Positions 16,216 through 24,854 are shown, numbered from the stretch's first letter. The stretch is 64,000 nt of DNA from CAVTTH01 sp963737545 (GCA_963737545.1 CAVTTH010000003.1:1116001-1180000), one strand, 5' to 3'. Numbers and translations: made by a program. Notes: a model not told the origin generated them from the letters alone.

Positions 16216-17543
16216 GCTCAACGATCGATCGCATAAGTAAGGTGGCAGAGCCACTGGCCGGTTCACCAGACGACTTCGATTCATTGATCGACCTGGTTGG
16301 CGATGCCCGATTCGTCTTGCTCGGCGAGGCGAGTCACGGCACGCATGAGTTCTATCGTGAACGCGCGCTGATTACCAAACGACTGATTTACCAACGCGGC
16401 TTCAACGCTGTCGCGGTAGAGGCAGATTGGCCGGACGCCTACCGAATCAACCGTTTCGTCCGCGGCGAAGGCGCGGACATCGACAGCGTAGATGCGTTAG
16501 GCGGGTTCAAACGTTTTCCGCAATGGATGTGGCGGAATGCCGACGTGCTCGATTTCATTGGCTGGCTGCGTGAGCACAACGACGAGCAGGTGTTCGAGAA
16601 CCGGAAGTGCGGATTTTACGGGCTCGATTTGTACAGTCTGCACGCCTCGATCGAAGCGGTCCTCGCTTACCTGACCAAGGTTGATCCGGAGGCAGCGAAA
16701 CGCGCTCGTGATCATTACAGTTGCTTTGAGCATTTCGGCAAGAAAATCGAAACTTATGGTTATGCCGCAGGGTTTGGTCTGGCGCCGACGTGCGAGGATG
16801 CCGTCGTGCAGGAACTCGTGGCCTTGCGGCGCAAGGCCATGGAATATCTCCAGCGCGACGGACAGGTCGCCGCCGACGCGTTTTTCTGTGCGGAACAAAA
16901 TGCCCGAGTTGTTCGCAACGCCGAGGAATATTATCGCAATATGTTTCGCCGGGAAGTTTCGTCGTGGAACCTGCGCGATACCCACATGATGGAATCGTTA
17001 GTCTCGTTAACCGAGCACCTCGGCAAGCAAAACGCTCCCGCGAAGATCGTTGTCTGGGCCCATAATTCACACCTGGGTGACGCGCGTGCCACGCAGATGG
17101 GCGCGCGGGGCGAGCTAAATCTCGGCCAGCTCGTCCGCGAACGTTTCGGCAGGGAGGCGGTCCTGATCGGCTTTACCACCTACACCGGCACAGTCACAGC
17201 AGCGTCGGATTGGGACGGACCGGCCGAACGCAAGGCTGTTCGTCCCGGGCATCCGGAAAGTTACGAAGCGCTGTTGCACGAGGTGGATGTTCCGCGCTTT
17301 TTTCTCAATCTCCGCGATGATGCCGATCTGGCGGCGCAGCTGCGAACCGAAAGACTCGAGCGCGCCATTGGCGTGATTTACCGGCCCGAAACTGAATTGA
17401 TGAGCCATTACTTCGACGCTCGGCTGCCGGATCAATTCGACGCCGTGCTGCATTTCGATCACACCCGGGCGGTGGAACCTCTCGAACGCACAACGGAATG
17501 GGAAATGGGCGAGGTGGAAGAGACGTTCCCAAGCGGCCTTTGA
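16212..17543 (+). CDS. erythromycin esterase-family protein
   Basis: This 443-residue protein starts with the family motif FVLLGEASHGTHEFYRERA, with Glu39, His42 and His45 in the active-site region, followed by AVEADWPDAYRINRFV. Later it has KIVVWAHNSHLGDARATQ and a final HFDHTRAVEPLE. Characterised members hydrolyse the macrolide lactone, but most chromosomal homologues, including those next to a phosphoribosyltransferase as here, have unknown substrates, so resistance should not be assumed. Its start overlaps the upstream stop by 4 bases. The next gene follows after 38 bases. Confidence 0.9.
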   Translation: MSSTIDRISKVAEPLAGSPDDFDSLIDLVGDARFVLLGEASHGTHEFYRERALITKRLIYQRGFNAVAVEADWPDAYRINRFVRGEGADIDSVDALGGFKRFPQWMWRNADVLDFIGWLREHNDEQVFENRKCGFYGLDLYSLHASIEAVLAYLTKVDPEAAKRARDHYSCFEHFGKKIETYGYAAGFGLAPTCEDAVVQELVALRRKAMEYLQRDGQVAADAFFCAEQNARVVRNAEEYYRNMFRREVSSWNLRDTHMMESLVSLTEHLGKQNAPAKIVVWAHNSHLGDARATQMGARGELNLGQLVRERFGREAVLIGFTTYTGTVTAASDWDGPAERKAVRPGHPESYEALLHEVDVPRFFLNLRDDADLAAQLRTERLERAIGVIYRPETELMSHYFDARLPDQFDAVLHFDHTRAVEPLERTTEWEMGEVEETFPSGL

Positions 17544-17581
17544 GATTGAGCCGCTCCTGACATTGCGAATAGACTCTCGAA

Positions 17582-18184
17582 ATGATTCATGATGTCAGGG
17601 CCCGGAAACGGACGCCGCATCGTATCGAGATCTTCGTTGATAAGATCGAGCAGCTTTTTAACTCGATGGATCCTTCGCCGTTTAACGAGAAGGATCTCGA
17701 TCATGACGCGGAAGAATTTATCGTTAGCTGGGCACGGGAATATCCGCGACGCGACCCACTGACACTCATCGTGCATGTCAATCAATCGCCTCCGTCCGAG
17801 GCCTCGGCCGAGCTGGTTGAAAGGGCGGTGCGCAATTACTTTGCTTATCGGGCCAAGCTCAACCGGATGGAATTCAAGCATCTTCTAAAACAAGGGCGAA
17901 CCAGTTTGGTCATTGGTCTGCTCTTTCTCGCGAGCTGTATCCTGATCAGCGAACTGATGCTGCGCCGGAATCAGGCGACGTTGTTCAGGTTAGGGCGCGA
18001 AAGCCTAACGATCGCCGGCTGGGTGGCGATGTGGCGACCAATGCAGATCTTTCTTTATGACTGGTGGCCACTGCGACACGTTGGACATATTTACGAGAAG
18101 TTGAGCCGCGTACCGGTTGAAGTCCGCATCTCGGGAGCAACCCATCCTTCGCATCTCGCAGACGGCACACGACACATTGCCTAA
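17582..18184 (+). CDS. membrane protein of unknown function
   Basis: This 200-residue protein has a soluble N-terminal half of about 110 residues (RRDPLTLIVHVN suggests a beta strand) followed by two hydrophobic segments, about residues 104-122 and 142-158. The second runs into IFLYDWWPLRHVGHIYEKLSRVPVEVR. I do not assign a family. It follows the erythromycin-esterase gene on the same strand. Its last 4 bases overlap the end of the convergent cyclic-nucleotide-binding gene. Confidence 0.7.
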   Translation: MIHDVRARKRTPHRIEIFVDKIEQLFNSMDPSPFNEKDLDHDAEEFIVSWAREYPRRDPLTLIVHVNQSPPSEASAELVERAVRNYFAYRAKLNRMEFKHLLKQGRTSLVIGLLFLASCILISELMLRRNQATLFRLGRESLTIAGWVAMWRPMQIFLYDWWPLRHVGHIYEKLSRVPVEVRISGATHPSHLADGTRHIA

Positions 18185-18660
18185 CAAACTTGCTGGGTAT
18201 TTTCGTCGCCGCTTGCGCGCATCACATAAACCCGCAGTTTGTGGCGGGTGGCTTGCAGCCGATCCATCAGCGCCCGGGCGATCCGTTCCATGAATACATA
18301 GCCCAGCTTGGGATCGCGCGAGAACAGGTCGCGTAAGTCGGAGACGCGAAAGACACTGACGATAACGATATCGATGGCAGTGGCGCTGAACTGCCATTTA
18401 TAAGGTTTGGCCAGCCAGGACCATCCCAGGGCTTCACCGGGACCAATCGTTTGAATTTGCACTCGGCGTTTGCGGGGGAGCTCGTAATCCAGGCTGACAC
18501 GACCATGCTCGATCAGGTAAAAGCGATCGGCGAGTTCTCGTTGACGCAGGATGGGCTGACTCGCTCCGAACTCCGCTCGGATCGCGATTTTCGAGAGGGC
18601 CTCAAGTTGTTTCGACGAAAGCCCTTTCAGGAATGAATGGGATCCCGGTTCGTTTGCCAT
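18181..18660 (-). CDS. cyclic nucleotide-binding domain protein without DNA-binding domain
   Basis: This 159-residue protein is a single cNMP-binding beta-barrel like that of Crp/Fnr regulators: FLKGLSSKQLEALSKIA at the start, FYLIEHGRVSLDYE, and TIGPGEALGWSWL as the phosphate-binding-cassette region, then RDLFSRDPKLGYVFMERIARAL as the C-helix. The protein stops about where the helix-turn-helix would begin, so it cannot bind DNA as Crp does. It could sense a ligand or act through a partner. It lies at the edge of the stress island and its stop overlaps the end of the convergent membrane-protein gene. Confidence 0.82.
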   Translation of the reverse strand: MANEPGSHSFLKGLSSKQLEALSKIAIRAEFGASQPILRQRELADRFYLIEHGRVSLDYELPRKRRVQIQTIGPGEALGWSWLAKPYKWQFSATAIDIVIVSVFRVSDLRDLFSRDPKLGYVFMERIARALMDRLQATRHKLRVYVMRASGDENTQQVC

Positions 18661-18812
18661 CGGTTACCCTATCATCAATCCAGCGATGCGGCTTCGTGCG
18701 CAAGTTATGCGCAGCAAAAGACAAATTGCCACGCTCAAATGAGCTCGCGCGCTAATGCTGCGGACACGATATTTTGTTGATTGTGTTTGCAGACGTGACA
18801 GTCGAAAAAGCG

Positions 18813-19805
18813 ATGAAACACGCTCTTGATGGAACTGTTTCACCTTGGATCCGTGCCGGAATCCATGCCGCGCTCATCATCGTGACCAGTGCGTTTTGCC
18901 TGACACCCGCATCGGCATTGCGGCCCGGACAGTTTTCCTGGGAACCTGAGCTGTCGACCAGTGGACCGCTTGTGATTGTCATTAGCCTGGCCGATCAATC
19001 TTTGAGCGCCTACCGAAACGGTATCCGGATCGCGCATTCCAGCATCAGCAGCGGCGCCAAAGGGCGCAGTACACCGGCCGGAGTGTTTACGATTCTGGAA
19101 AAAGAGGTCACGCATTTTTCGAACAAATATCATCACGCTCCGATGCCCTACATGCAGAGGCTGACGTGGCAGGGCGTCGCGATACACGGCGGAGATCTCC
19201 CTGGATATCCGGCAAGTCACGGCTGCATTCGGTTACCCCGCGAATTTGCCAAACTCCTCTATGCAGTCACCACTCGCGGCACCACGGTTATTGTTGTCGA
19301 TCGAAGAACGCCGGAACCTGCTTTCGCGGCGCAACCTGGCATGATTTTGTGGCCTCCGGATTCCGACGTGTCGCGATCTGGCGGAGGTTCTTTCGAGTGG
19401 AATCCGGAGATCAGCCCGGAAGGGCCGGTCAGTATTCTAGTCAGTTCCGCTGACAAAACGCTTTACGTTTACCGGAATGGGAAGCCGATTGGATGCGCCG
19501 TGTTTGAGATCAACGATCCGAAACGGCCGCTTGGAAGTCACGTCTTCACGATGCTGTCCGGTTTCAGCGAAACGCCGAGTGCGGCTGTCCCGGACCGTCC
19601 GGGTCATCGATGGATGGCAGTGAAGACAGAAGGAAATGCGACGCTTGACGATCTCGCACGGCGCTTGCGAGTGCCGCGGGAGTTCGCCGCGAAGGTTTAC
19701 GACATCGTCTCGCCGGGCACGACCATTGTTGTTACCGATGCGCCGGCATTGCCCCCGTCATCTGCCGACCATGCCGTCCCAGTGATGGAATCAGAACGGA
19801 AGTAG
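18813..19805 (+). CDS. L,D-transpeptidase (YkuD) with a second, degenerate YkuD-like domain
   Basis: The protein has 330 residues from ATG 18813, with a signal peptide (hydrophobic about 16-33, AxA-type cleavage near SALRPG). Residues about 55-155 form a YkuD domain: LVIVISLADQSLSAYRNGIR, then VAIHGGDLPGYPASHGCIRLPR with catalytic His and Cys. It would cross-link peptidoglycan stems or attach proteins to them in the periplasm. A second copy (VSILVSSADKTLYVYRNGKP, then an LGSHVFTML segment) lacks the HGC motif and is probably non-catalytic. The longer TTG-initiated frame at 18774 would spoil the signal peptide. A TGCGCA pair 5 bases apart lies upstream near 18697-18713. Confidence 0.85.
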   Translation: MKHALDGTVSPWIRAGIHAALIIVTSAFCLTPASALRPGQFSWEPELSTSGPLVIVISLADQSLSAYRNGIRIAHSSISSGAKGRSTPAGVFTILEKEVTHFSNKYHHAPMPYMQRLTWQGVAIHGGDLPGYPASHGCIRLPREFAKLLYAVTTRGTTVIVVDRRTPEPAFAAQPGMILWPPDSDVSRSGGGSFEWNPEISPEGPVSILVSSADKTLYVYRNGKPIGCAVFEINDPKRPLGSHVFTMLSGFSETPSAAVPDRPGHRWMAVKTEGNATLDDLARRLRVPREFAAKVYDIVSPGTTIVVTDAPALPPSSADHAVPVMESERK

Positions 19806-19837
19806 TCGTCTCTCGTGGTTGCAGGGGCACAGTTGAA

Positions 19838-19912
<75 letters not shown>

Positions 19913-20022
19913 CAGGAATAGTGACAAATGGCGAGTCACCAGTGATGAGTCAAGCGGAACCCACGATCGCGCTGCAACACCTCTGCAAGTCAGTGATCGC
20001 GTTGCGATCAAACCGGTCGCCG

Positions 20023-20574
20023 CTACGCCGCGAGTTTGACCGCGTCCTTGTGGCCGAGAATTCGAACAGTCTGCTGCAATTGTTCGATCTCCATCGGTTT
20101 CTTCAAGACCGTGACCGGTCCGCGCGCCAGAATCCGATCGAGCATCTCACTATCAGGATAACCAGTAATAATCACAATCGGCAGATCGGGATCGATCTCC
20201 TTCGCCGCCTCGTAAACATCGTCCGCCGGGCCATCCGGCAATTTCAAGTCGAGAAAGAGCAGATCGAATTTTTGCTTCTCCAGCGCGGCCAGAGCTTCCT
20301 TAACGGTTCCAACTACGACGCGGCTGAATCCGATCTTCTTCAGAAAAACTTTGAAGAGCGTCTGCAGGCTCTCGTCGTCATCAACCACGAGCACAGTTGG
20401 TTGCCCGGATTTGTCTTCCTTGAGAATATCCTTGTCGAGCGACGATTTCTTGATACGCCAACGACCGCCGATTTGGATGGCCGGCAGTTGCCCGCGCTGC
20501 ACGAGATAGTACACGGTCGGCAGCGGAATTCGGAGGTATTTGGCCGTTTCCTTGACCGTTAAAAGGTTGTGCAT
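20023..20574 (-). CDS. response regulator with N-terminal excisionase-type HTH
   Basis: This 183-residue protein has an excisionase/MerR-like helix-turn-helix at residues 4-47 (LLTVKETAKYLRIPLPTVYY, then GRWRIKKSSLD) and a receiver domain at about 60-180. The receiver has the acidic pocket Asp65-67, phospho-acceptor Asp109 in FLDLKLPD, Thr137 and Lys158/159 in VLKKP. In most response regulators the receiver comes first, so this order is unusual. The DNA-binding part is small and may need dimerisation by the receiver. No histidine kinase gene is next to it, so the partner is elsewhere. Confidence 0.88.
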   Translation of the reverse strand: MHNLLTVKETAKYLRIPLPTVYYLVQRGQLPAIQIGGRWRIKKSSLDKDILKEDKSGQPTVLVVDDDESLQTLFKVFLKKIGFSRVVVGTVKEALAALEKQKFDLLFLDLKLPDGPADDVYEAAKEIDPDLPIVIITGYPDSEMLDRILARGPVTVLKKPMEIEQLQQTVRILGHKDAVKLAA

Positions 20575-20799
20575 GGGAAGAAGTCAGCAAGTTATGCCTT
20601 CACAGGCAAGGCTTTTTGCGGGCGCCAGTTTTATAAATTTCAGAATAGGTGTCAATCATTTCTTGGCGTGGATAACCGAAAAATTGAGCTTTATCCCGCA
20701 CCCAGCTGGATTTCCCACGAATAGGTGCCAAATGGCCCGCGGTTTGCCTTACTTCGCGACTTTACAAGGAAGGGGCCTCGGTGGACTATTGCCACCTCG

Positions 20800-21423
20800 A
20801 TGAGCGCGCTGTTTTTCAAACGTTTCCTGCAAAGACCCTTTCAGATCGCCTCGATCACGCCTAGTTCAAAAGCCCTGGTCGAGCGGGTGGCAGGCAAAAT
20901 GGACTTCAGCAGTCCGCGGATCATAGCGGAATATGGGCCGGGGGAAGGGGTTCACTCACGCGAGATCGCGCGCCGGATGCCGCCCGGTTCGCAATTGCTC
21001 CTGCTCGAGCTGGATCCGGCGTTTTCCCGGGACCTCGAGCGACAATTCGCCCGTGATCCACGCGTCCACGTGATCAATGGCGACGCGGCTTCGCTGCCCG
21101 GCGAGCTGGCGCGCCGTCGCATCCCGGACTGTGATTACATTGTCTCCGGCATCCCGTTCAGTATTCTCGAGATTAACAAGAAGCGGACGCTGCTCCGGCA
21201 AACGCATGACGCGCTCGCTCCCGGCGGCAGCTTTATTATTTATCAGGTCACGAACGAATTGCGACAGCACGCTACGTTTTTCGATCGCGCGAAGTCGGAA
21301 TATTTTCTGCAGAATATTCCGCCGATGTTCATCACGGTATTTCAACGGGCCAATCTGCGGAATGGTCGTACCCATCCCGCGATGGAGGCGACGGCGCGCT
21401 TTCCCACGAATCGCTCGGCATGA
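20800..21423 (+). CDS. class I SAM-dependent methyltransferase, phospholipid N-methyltransferase-like
   Basis: The protein has 207 residues from ATG 20800. Residues 1-30 read FFKRFLQRPFQIASITPSS, as in PmtA-like phospholipid N-methyltransferases. SAM motif I is AEYGPGEG at about 43-50, and a DYIVSGIPFSI segment stands at the catalytic motif position. Related rRNA adenine dimethyltransferases have NxPY here, so lipid methylation is the better guess but remains inference. The frame extends upstream to 20725 with unlikely sequence. Its stop overlaps the fumarase start (ATGA). Confidence 0.78.
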   Translation: MSALFFKRFLQRPFQIASITPSSKALVERVAGKMDFSSPRIIAEYGPGEGVHSREIARRMPPGSQLLLLELDPAFSRDLERQFARDPRVHVINGDAASLPGELARRRIPDCDYIVSGIPFSILEINKKRTLLRQTHDALAPGGSFIIYQVTNELRQHATFFDRAKSEYFLQNIPPMFITVFQRANLRNGRTHPAMEATARFPTNRSA

Positions 21424-22838
21424 GCCGTCGGGCCATGCGGATGGAAAAGGACTCGATGGGCGAGATGCCCGTTCCGGAGTCTGCACTCTACGGTGCTTCG
21501 ACCCAACGCGCGGTCCTGAATTTTCCGATCAGCGGCTACCGGTTTCCGCGGCCGTTCATTCGCGCGCTCGGTTTGCTTAAATGGGCGGCGGCGCAGGCCA
21601 ACCATGATCTTGGGTTACTTGATGCCCACCGCTCCGCGCTCATCGTGCAAGCCGCCGAGGAAGTGATCGAGGGAAAGCTGGACGAGCATTTTCCGCTCGA
21701 CATTTTTCAGACCGGGTCCGGCACGAGCACAAACACCAATGCCAACGAAGTCATCGCCAATCGCTGTTGTCAGCTCGAGAAAAAAGCCATCGGTTCGCGG
21801 GATCCGGTTCATCCGAACGATCACGTCAACATGGGGCAGTCGAGCAACGATGTGATCCCATCCGCAATCCACATTAGCGCTGCCGAACAACTGAAAACCT
21901 GTCTCCTCCCTGGGCTGGAGAAATTGGGCGTCGCGCTCGAAGCAAACGCGAAGGAATTCTGGGAGATTATCAAGATAGGTCGCACCCATTTGATGGACGC
22001 GACTCCGGTCCGGCTCGGTCAGGAATTTTCGGGTTATGCGCAGCAAGTCGCCAACGCTTGCGAACGCGCTGGGAAAGCGACTGAAGCCTTGCGCGAGCTC
22101 GCGCTCGGCGGCACCGCCGTCGGCACGGGGTTAAACCGCCATCCCGATTTTCCCGCGAAAGTCATGCGCCATTTGGAACAGCGGACCGGCATCGCATTTT
22201 GCGAAGCAGCAAACCATTTCGAGGCCCAGGGCGGCAAGGACGCAGTAGTCGAAACGAGCGGTCAGCTCAAAACGATCGCCGTCAGTTTATTCAAGATCGC
22301 GAACGATATTCGCTGGCTCGGCAGTGGACCGCGTTGCGGGATTGGCGAGATTCAGTTGCCGCCGACTCAACCCGGTAGCTCGATCATGCCGGGCAAAGTG
22401 AACCCGGTCATGTGCGAATCGCTTATGATGGTTTGTGCGCAAGTCATCGGAAACGATGGCTGCATCACCTGGGCGGGCGCGAATGGGAATTTCGAGCTCA
22501 ACGTTATGATGCCGGTGATGGCACATGATCTTCTCGAGAGCATTCGTCTGCTCGGGAATGCCTGCGACGCGTTCTCGGAAAAGTGTGTCAGCGGCATTAA
22601 GGCGAACGAGGAGCGCTGCAAGGAACTGGTCGAGCTTTCCATGGCGATGGTCACCAGTCTCGCGCCAAAGATCGGTTACGATCGCGCCGCGGAAATCGCA
22701 AAGGAAAGTGCGAAAACCGGAAAGACGGTGCGCGAGATTTGCCGCGAAAAGAAAATCCTGCCCGAGGCCGAACTGAACGCTGCGCTCGATCCAATCGCCA
22801 TGACCGAACCGGGTGGCGAAGGTTCGGCTGGGGGGTGA
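21420..22838 (+). CDS. fumC: class II fumarate hydratase
   Basis: This 472-residue enzyme would hydrate fumarate to L-malate in the TCA cycle as a homotetramer. The signature GSSIMPGKVNPV is at 319-330. Other active-site regions are QTGSGTSTNTNANEVIANR, PNDHVNMGQSSNDV and a TPVRLGQEFSGYAQQV helix. Length fits class II fumarases; aspartate ammonia-lyase is the close alternative, but TNANEVI and the SNDVIPSA segment favour fumarase. The start overlaps the preceding methyltransferase; ATG at 21444 is an alternative start with the usual EKDSMGEMPVP beginning. Confidence 0.93.
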   Translation: MSRRAMRMEKDSMGEMPVPESALYGASTQRAVLNFPISGYRFPRPFIRALGLLKWAAAQANHDLGLLDAHRSALIVQAAEEVIEGKLDEHFPLDIFQTGSGTSTNTNANEVIANRCCQLEKKAIGSRDPVHPNDHVNMGQSSNDVIPSAIHISAAEQLKTCLLPGLEKLGVALEANAKEFWEIIKIGRTHLMDATPVRLGQEFSGYAQQVANACERAGKATEALRELALGGTAVGTGLNRHPDFPAKVMRHLEQRTGIAFCEAANHFEAQGGKDAVVETSGQLKTIAVSLFKIANDIRWLGSGPRCGIGEIQLPPTQPGSSIMPGKVNPVMCESLMMVCAQVIGNDGCITWAGANGNFELNVMMPVMAHDLLESIRLLGNACDAFSEKCVSGIKANEERCKELVELSMAMVTSLAPKIGYDRAAEIAKESAKTGKTVREICREKKILPEAELNAALDPIAMTEPGGEGSAGG

Positions 22839-22856
22839 CCGGAGCCGCTTCTCTTC

Positions 22857-23234
22857 ATGGTTGCCAATGTCAACGGCCCGCAGTTCTCGGGTGGCGCGAA
22901 TATCGCCATCAAATGCCCGAGTCATACCTACGATGCAACGATTGCGTTTTATCGAGATACGCTCGGATTGCCGTTGATCGAAGAAGAACCCGAAGGCTGC
23001 ATTTTTCAATTCGGTCCGGTGCGGCTCTGGATCGATCGCGTCCCGAACCTGAGCCATCCCGACATCTGGCTGGAATTGGAAACGAACGACACCGACGCAG
23101 CCGCCTCTTATTTGAAAATCAATGCCGTGCCGCGGCGCGACGAAGTGGAACAGCTGCGCGAAGACTTTGACGGGTTTTGGATTTCCGATCCCGCGGGTGT
23201 CATCCATCTTGTGGTTGGCCACGAAGAAGCTTAA
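22857..23234 (+). CDS. VOC-superfamily (glyoxalase/bleomycin resistance-like) protein
   Basis: This 125-residue protein has the single-domain vicinal-oxygen-chelate pattern of beta-alpha-beta-beta-beta units: ATIAFYRDTLGLPLIEEEPEG in the first half and FWISDPAGVIHLVVG at the end. Candidate metal ligands include His residues near the start and the Glu of LELETND. Substrate unknown. It lies 18 bases after fumC on the same strand, so it may be co-transcribed. It ends just before a long inverted repeat. Confidence 0.8.
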   Translation: MVANVNGPQFSGGANIAIKCPSHTYDATIAFYRDTLGLPLIEEEPEGCIFQFGPVRLWIDRVPNLSHPDIWLELETNDTDAAASYLKINAVPRRDEVEQLREDFDGFWISDPAGVIHLVVGHEEA

Positions 23235-23240
23235 GCGCGG

Positions 23241-23396
23241 CTTGTCATCCTGAGCCGCGCAGACGGCGAAGGACCTCACAGCAGTTCGAGCAGCATCGCG
23301 TTAAATCACGCCCACATTGCAAATCACGTTTTCTCTTTCGAGAAAACGCAAACTACGCAGGCCAGATCCTTCGCCGTCTGCGCGACTCAGGATGAG
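23241..23396. repeat. intergenic inverted repeat, copy 1 (32-base arms)
   Basis: The left arm at 23245-23276 (TCATCCTGAGCCGCGCAGAC, then GGCGAAGGACCT) is matched in inverse orientation by 23364-23395 with only about two mismatches, around an 87-base centre. It lies between the convergent VOC and GNAT genes, where it could act as a bidirectional transcription terminator. It shares its TCATCC(C/T)GAG outer end and GA(A/G)GGACCT inner end with copies 2 and 3 in this window. Confidence 0.75.
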
Positions 23397-23428
23397 AGCA
23401 AGCTCCGAATGCGCGGGACATTGTGTCG

Positions 23429-23929
23429 TTAGGGTTGCCGCGAGATGTGGCGACCGACGATGACCAAGTCGCGCTCGACACCGTCAAGCGACGCAACCCG
23501 CGGCAGCAAACCCCAGCGTTCAAATCCAAGTTGCGCAAACAACTGCAAGCTGGGTTCGTTATGGGCGAAGATCAAACCGACCAATGCGCTCAACCCCAGC
23601 GATGGCGAGCGTTCGATTGCTTCCGCGAGCAATCCGCGCGCGATTCCACTGCGTCGAAATCGTTCGGCCACATAAACGCTCACCTCCGAAGTTCCGCGAT
23701 AAGCGGCACGCGGGATGAATTCCTTAAAACTGAACCAGCCTGCGATTTGATTGTCCATTTCCGCGACCCATAAAGGGTACCGATCCCGAGAATGCTCATG
23801 AAACCAGGGGATGCGCTTCTCTGCTGAAACGGGCTCGAGCTCGGCTGTCACCATGCGCGTTGGCACGGTCGTGTTGTAGATATCGACGATGACTGGCAGG
23901 TCCGCTTCGGTCGCATCCCGGGTTTTCAT
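23429..23929 (-). CDS. GNAT-family N-acetyltransferase, phosphinothricin acetyltransferase-like
   Basis: This 166-residue protein starts TRDATEADLPVIVDIYN and has the acetyl-CoA loop VAERFRRSGIARGLLAEAIE at about 88-107, followed by LVGLIFAHNEPSLQLFAQLGFERWG. These match the phosphinothricin/methionine-sulfoximine acetyltransferase branch of GNAT. The real acceptor cannot be inferred. It is convergent with the VOC gene across the inverted repeat. Confidence 0.87.
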   Translation of the reverse strand: MKTRDATEADLPVIVDIYNTTVPTRMVTAELEPVSAEKRIPWFHEHSRDRYPLWVAEMDNQIAGWFSFKEFIPRAAYRGTSEVSVYVAERFRRSGIARGLLAEAIERSPSLGLSALVGLIFAHNEPSLQLFAQLGFERWGLLPRVASLDGVERDLVIVGRHISRQP

Positions 23930-23939
23930 TTTTTGTATT

Positions 23940-23995
23940 GGCGGTTTCCGACCGCCGAAAGTTAAATAAGAACCGGCGGCCGGAGACCGCCGCTA
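23940..23995. repeat. REP-like GC-rich hairpin pair
   Basis: GGCGGTTTCCGACCGCC at 23940-23956 and GGCGGCCGGAGACCGCC at 23975-23991 are two related hairpin units in opposite sense, separated by an A/T-rich spacer. They lie in the gap between the MBL hydrolase end and the GNAT start. They look like repetitive extragenic palindromes. I see no further copy in this window. Confidence 0.5.
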
Positions 23996-24083
23996 CAACG
24001 CAGCCGGCGCGGTCTGGAAAAACAGACTTTCGAATGTCGGCTGAAAAGCTCCGCCTCTGGTTTCGCCGATTCGGAACGAACCG

Positions 24084-24854
24084 CTAATTTCTGATTGCCG
24101 GGCGCAGTGTCACTTCGATGTCGTTGCGTTCGCATTTGTCGAGGAGCGTGCGGATGGCGCCTTCGGCCAGCGCCGGGGTGTTGCAATCGCGGCTCAGATG
24201 ACCAAGTACCACGCGCTCGATTTTTCCCGGCAAAAGTTGCTCGAGCACGGCAGCGGCGGCCGTGTTTGAAAGATGGCCATGCCGCGATTGGATCCGTTGT
24301 TTCACCGGCCATGGTCGATGCGGATCGTTCTGCAAAAGTTTCTCGTCGTGGTTCGTTTCGATTACCAGCGTCTGGACTCGGCGCAATCGTTCCACCAGCA
24401 TTTTGGTAGCGCAGCCCAGGTCGGTGATGTAACCGAGACCGGCTGATCCGGCATGAAAAGCGAAGCCGACCGGATCGACCGCGTCGTGTGGGACCGGAAA
24501 CGTTTGGACAGCGATATCACAGATGGCAAATTCCGAGCCGGTCCGGAAAAGACGCCAGTTGCGATGCGCCCCTAACGAGTGAGAGCCGTAACGAACCGCT
24601 TCCGCCGTGAGCGAATTGCAGTAGATCGGGATTTGGAATTTGCGACAAAGGACTTCGAGTCCGTAGACATGATCGCCGTGCTCATGCGTCAGCAAAACCC
24701 CATCGAGTTGGCCGGGCCCGACGCCGCACAGCGCCAGACGCGTGACGAGCTGACGCGCGCTCAGTCCGCCATCGACCAGGATGCGGCAATGATCGGTCGA
24801 GACGAGCGCACTGTTTCCAGCGCTACCGCTGCCGAGCATGGTCAGACTGAACAC
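24084..24854 (-). CDS. MBL-fold metallo-hydrolase, YycJ/WalJ-like
   Basis: This 256-residue protein begins FSLTMLGSGSAGNSALVST and carries the metal-binding motif THEHGDH at 56-62, with later ligands in FPVPHDAVDPVGF, YITDLG and VVLGHLSRDCN. These are the landmarks of the YycJ/WalJ group of cytoplasmic metallo-beta-lactamase-fold proteins, related to RNases and proposed to act in nucleic-acid repair or cell-wall regulation. The lack of a signal peptide fits this. It stands alone on the - strand. Confidence 0.87.
   Translation of the reverse strand: MFSLTMLGSGSAGNSALVSTDHCRILVDGGLSARQLVTRLALCGVGPGQLDGVLLTHEHGDHVYGLEVLCRKFQIPIYCNSLTAEAVRYGSHSLGAHRNWRLFRTGSEFAICDIAVQTFPVPHDAVDPVGFAFHAGSAGLGYITDLGCATKMLVERLRRVQTLVIETNHDEKLLQNDPHRPWPVKQRIQSRHGHLSNTAAAAVLEQLLPGKIERVVLGHLSRDCNTPALAEGAIRTLLDKCERNDIEVTLRPAIRN

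Noticed and set aside
22287..23279. 330-codon open frame on the - strand
   Set aside because: It is antisense to fumC and the VOC gene, both of which have clear family motifs.
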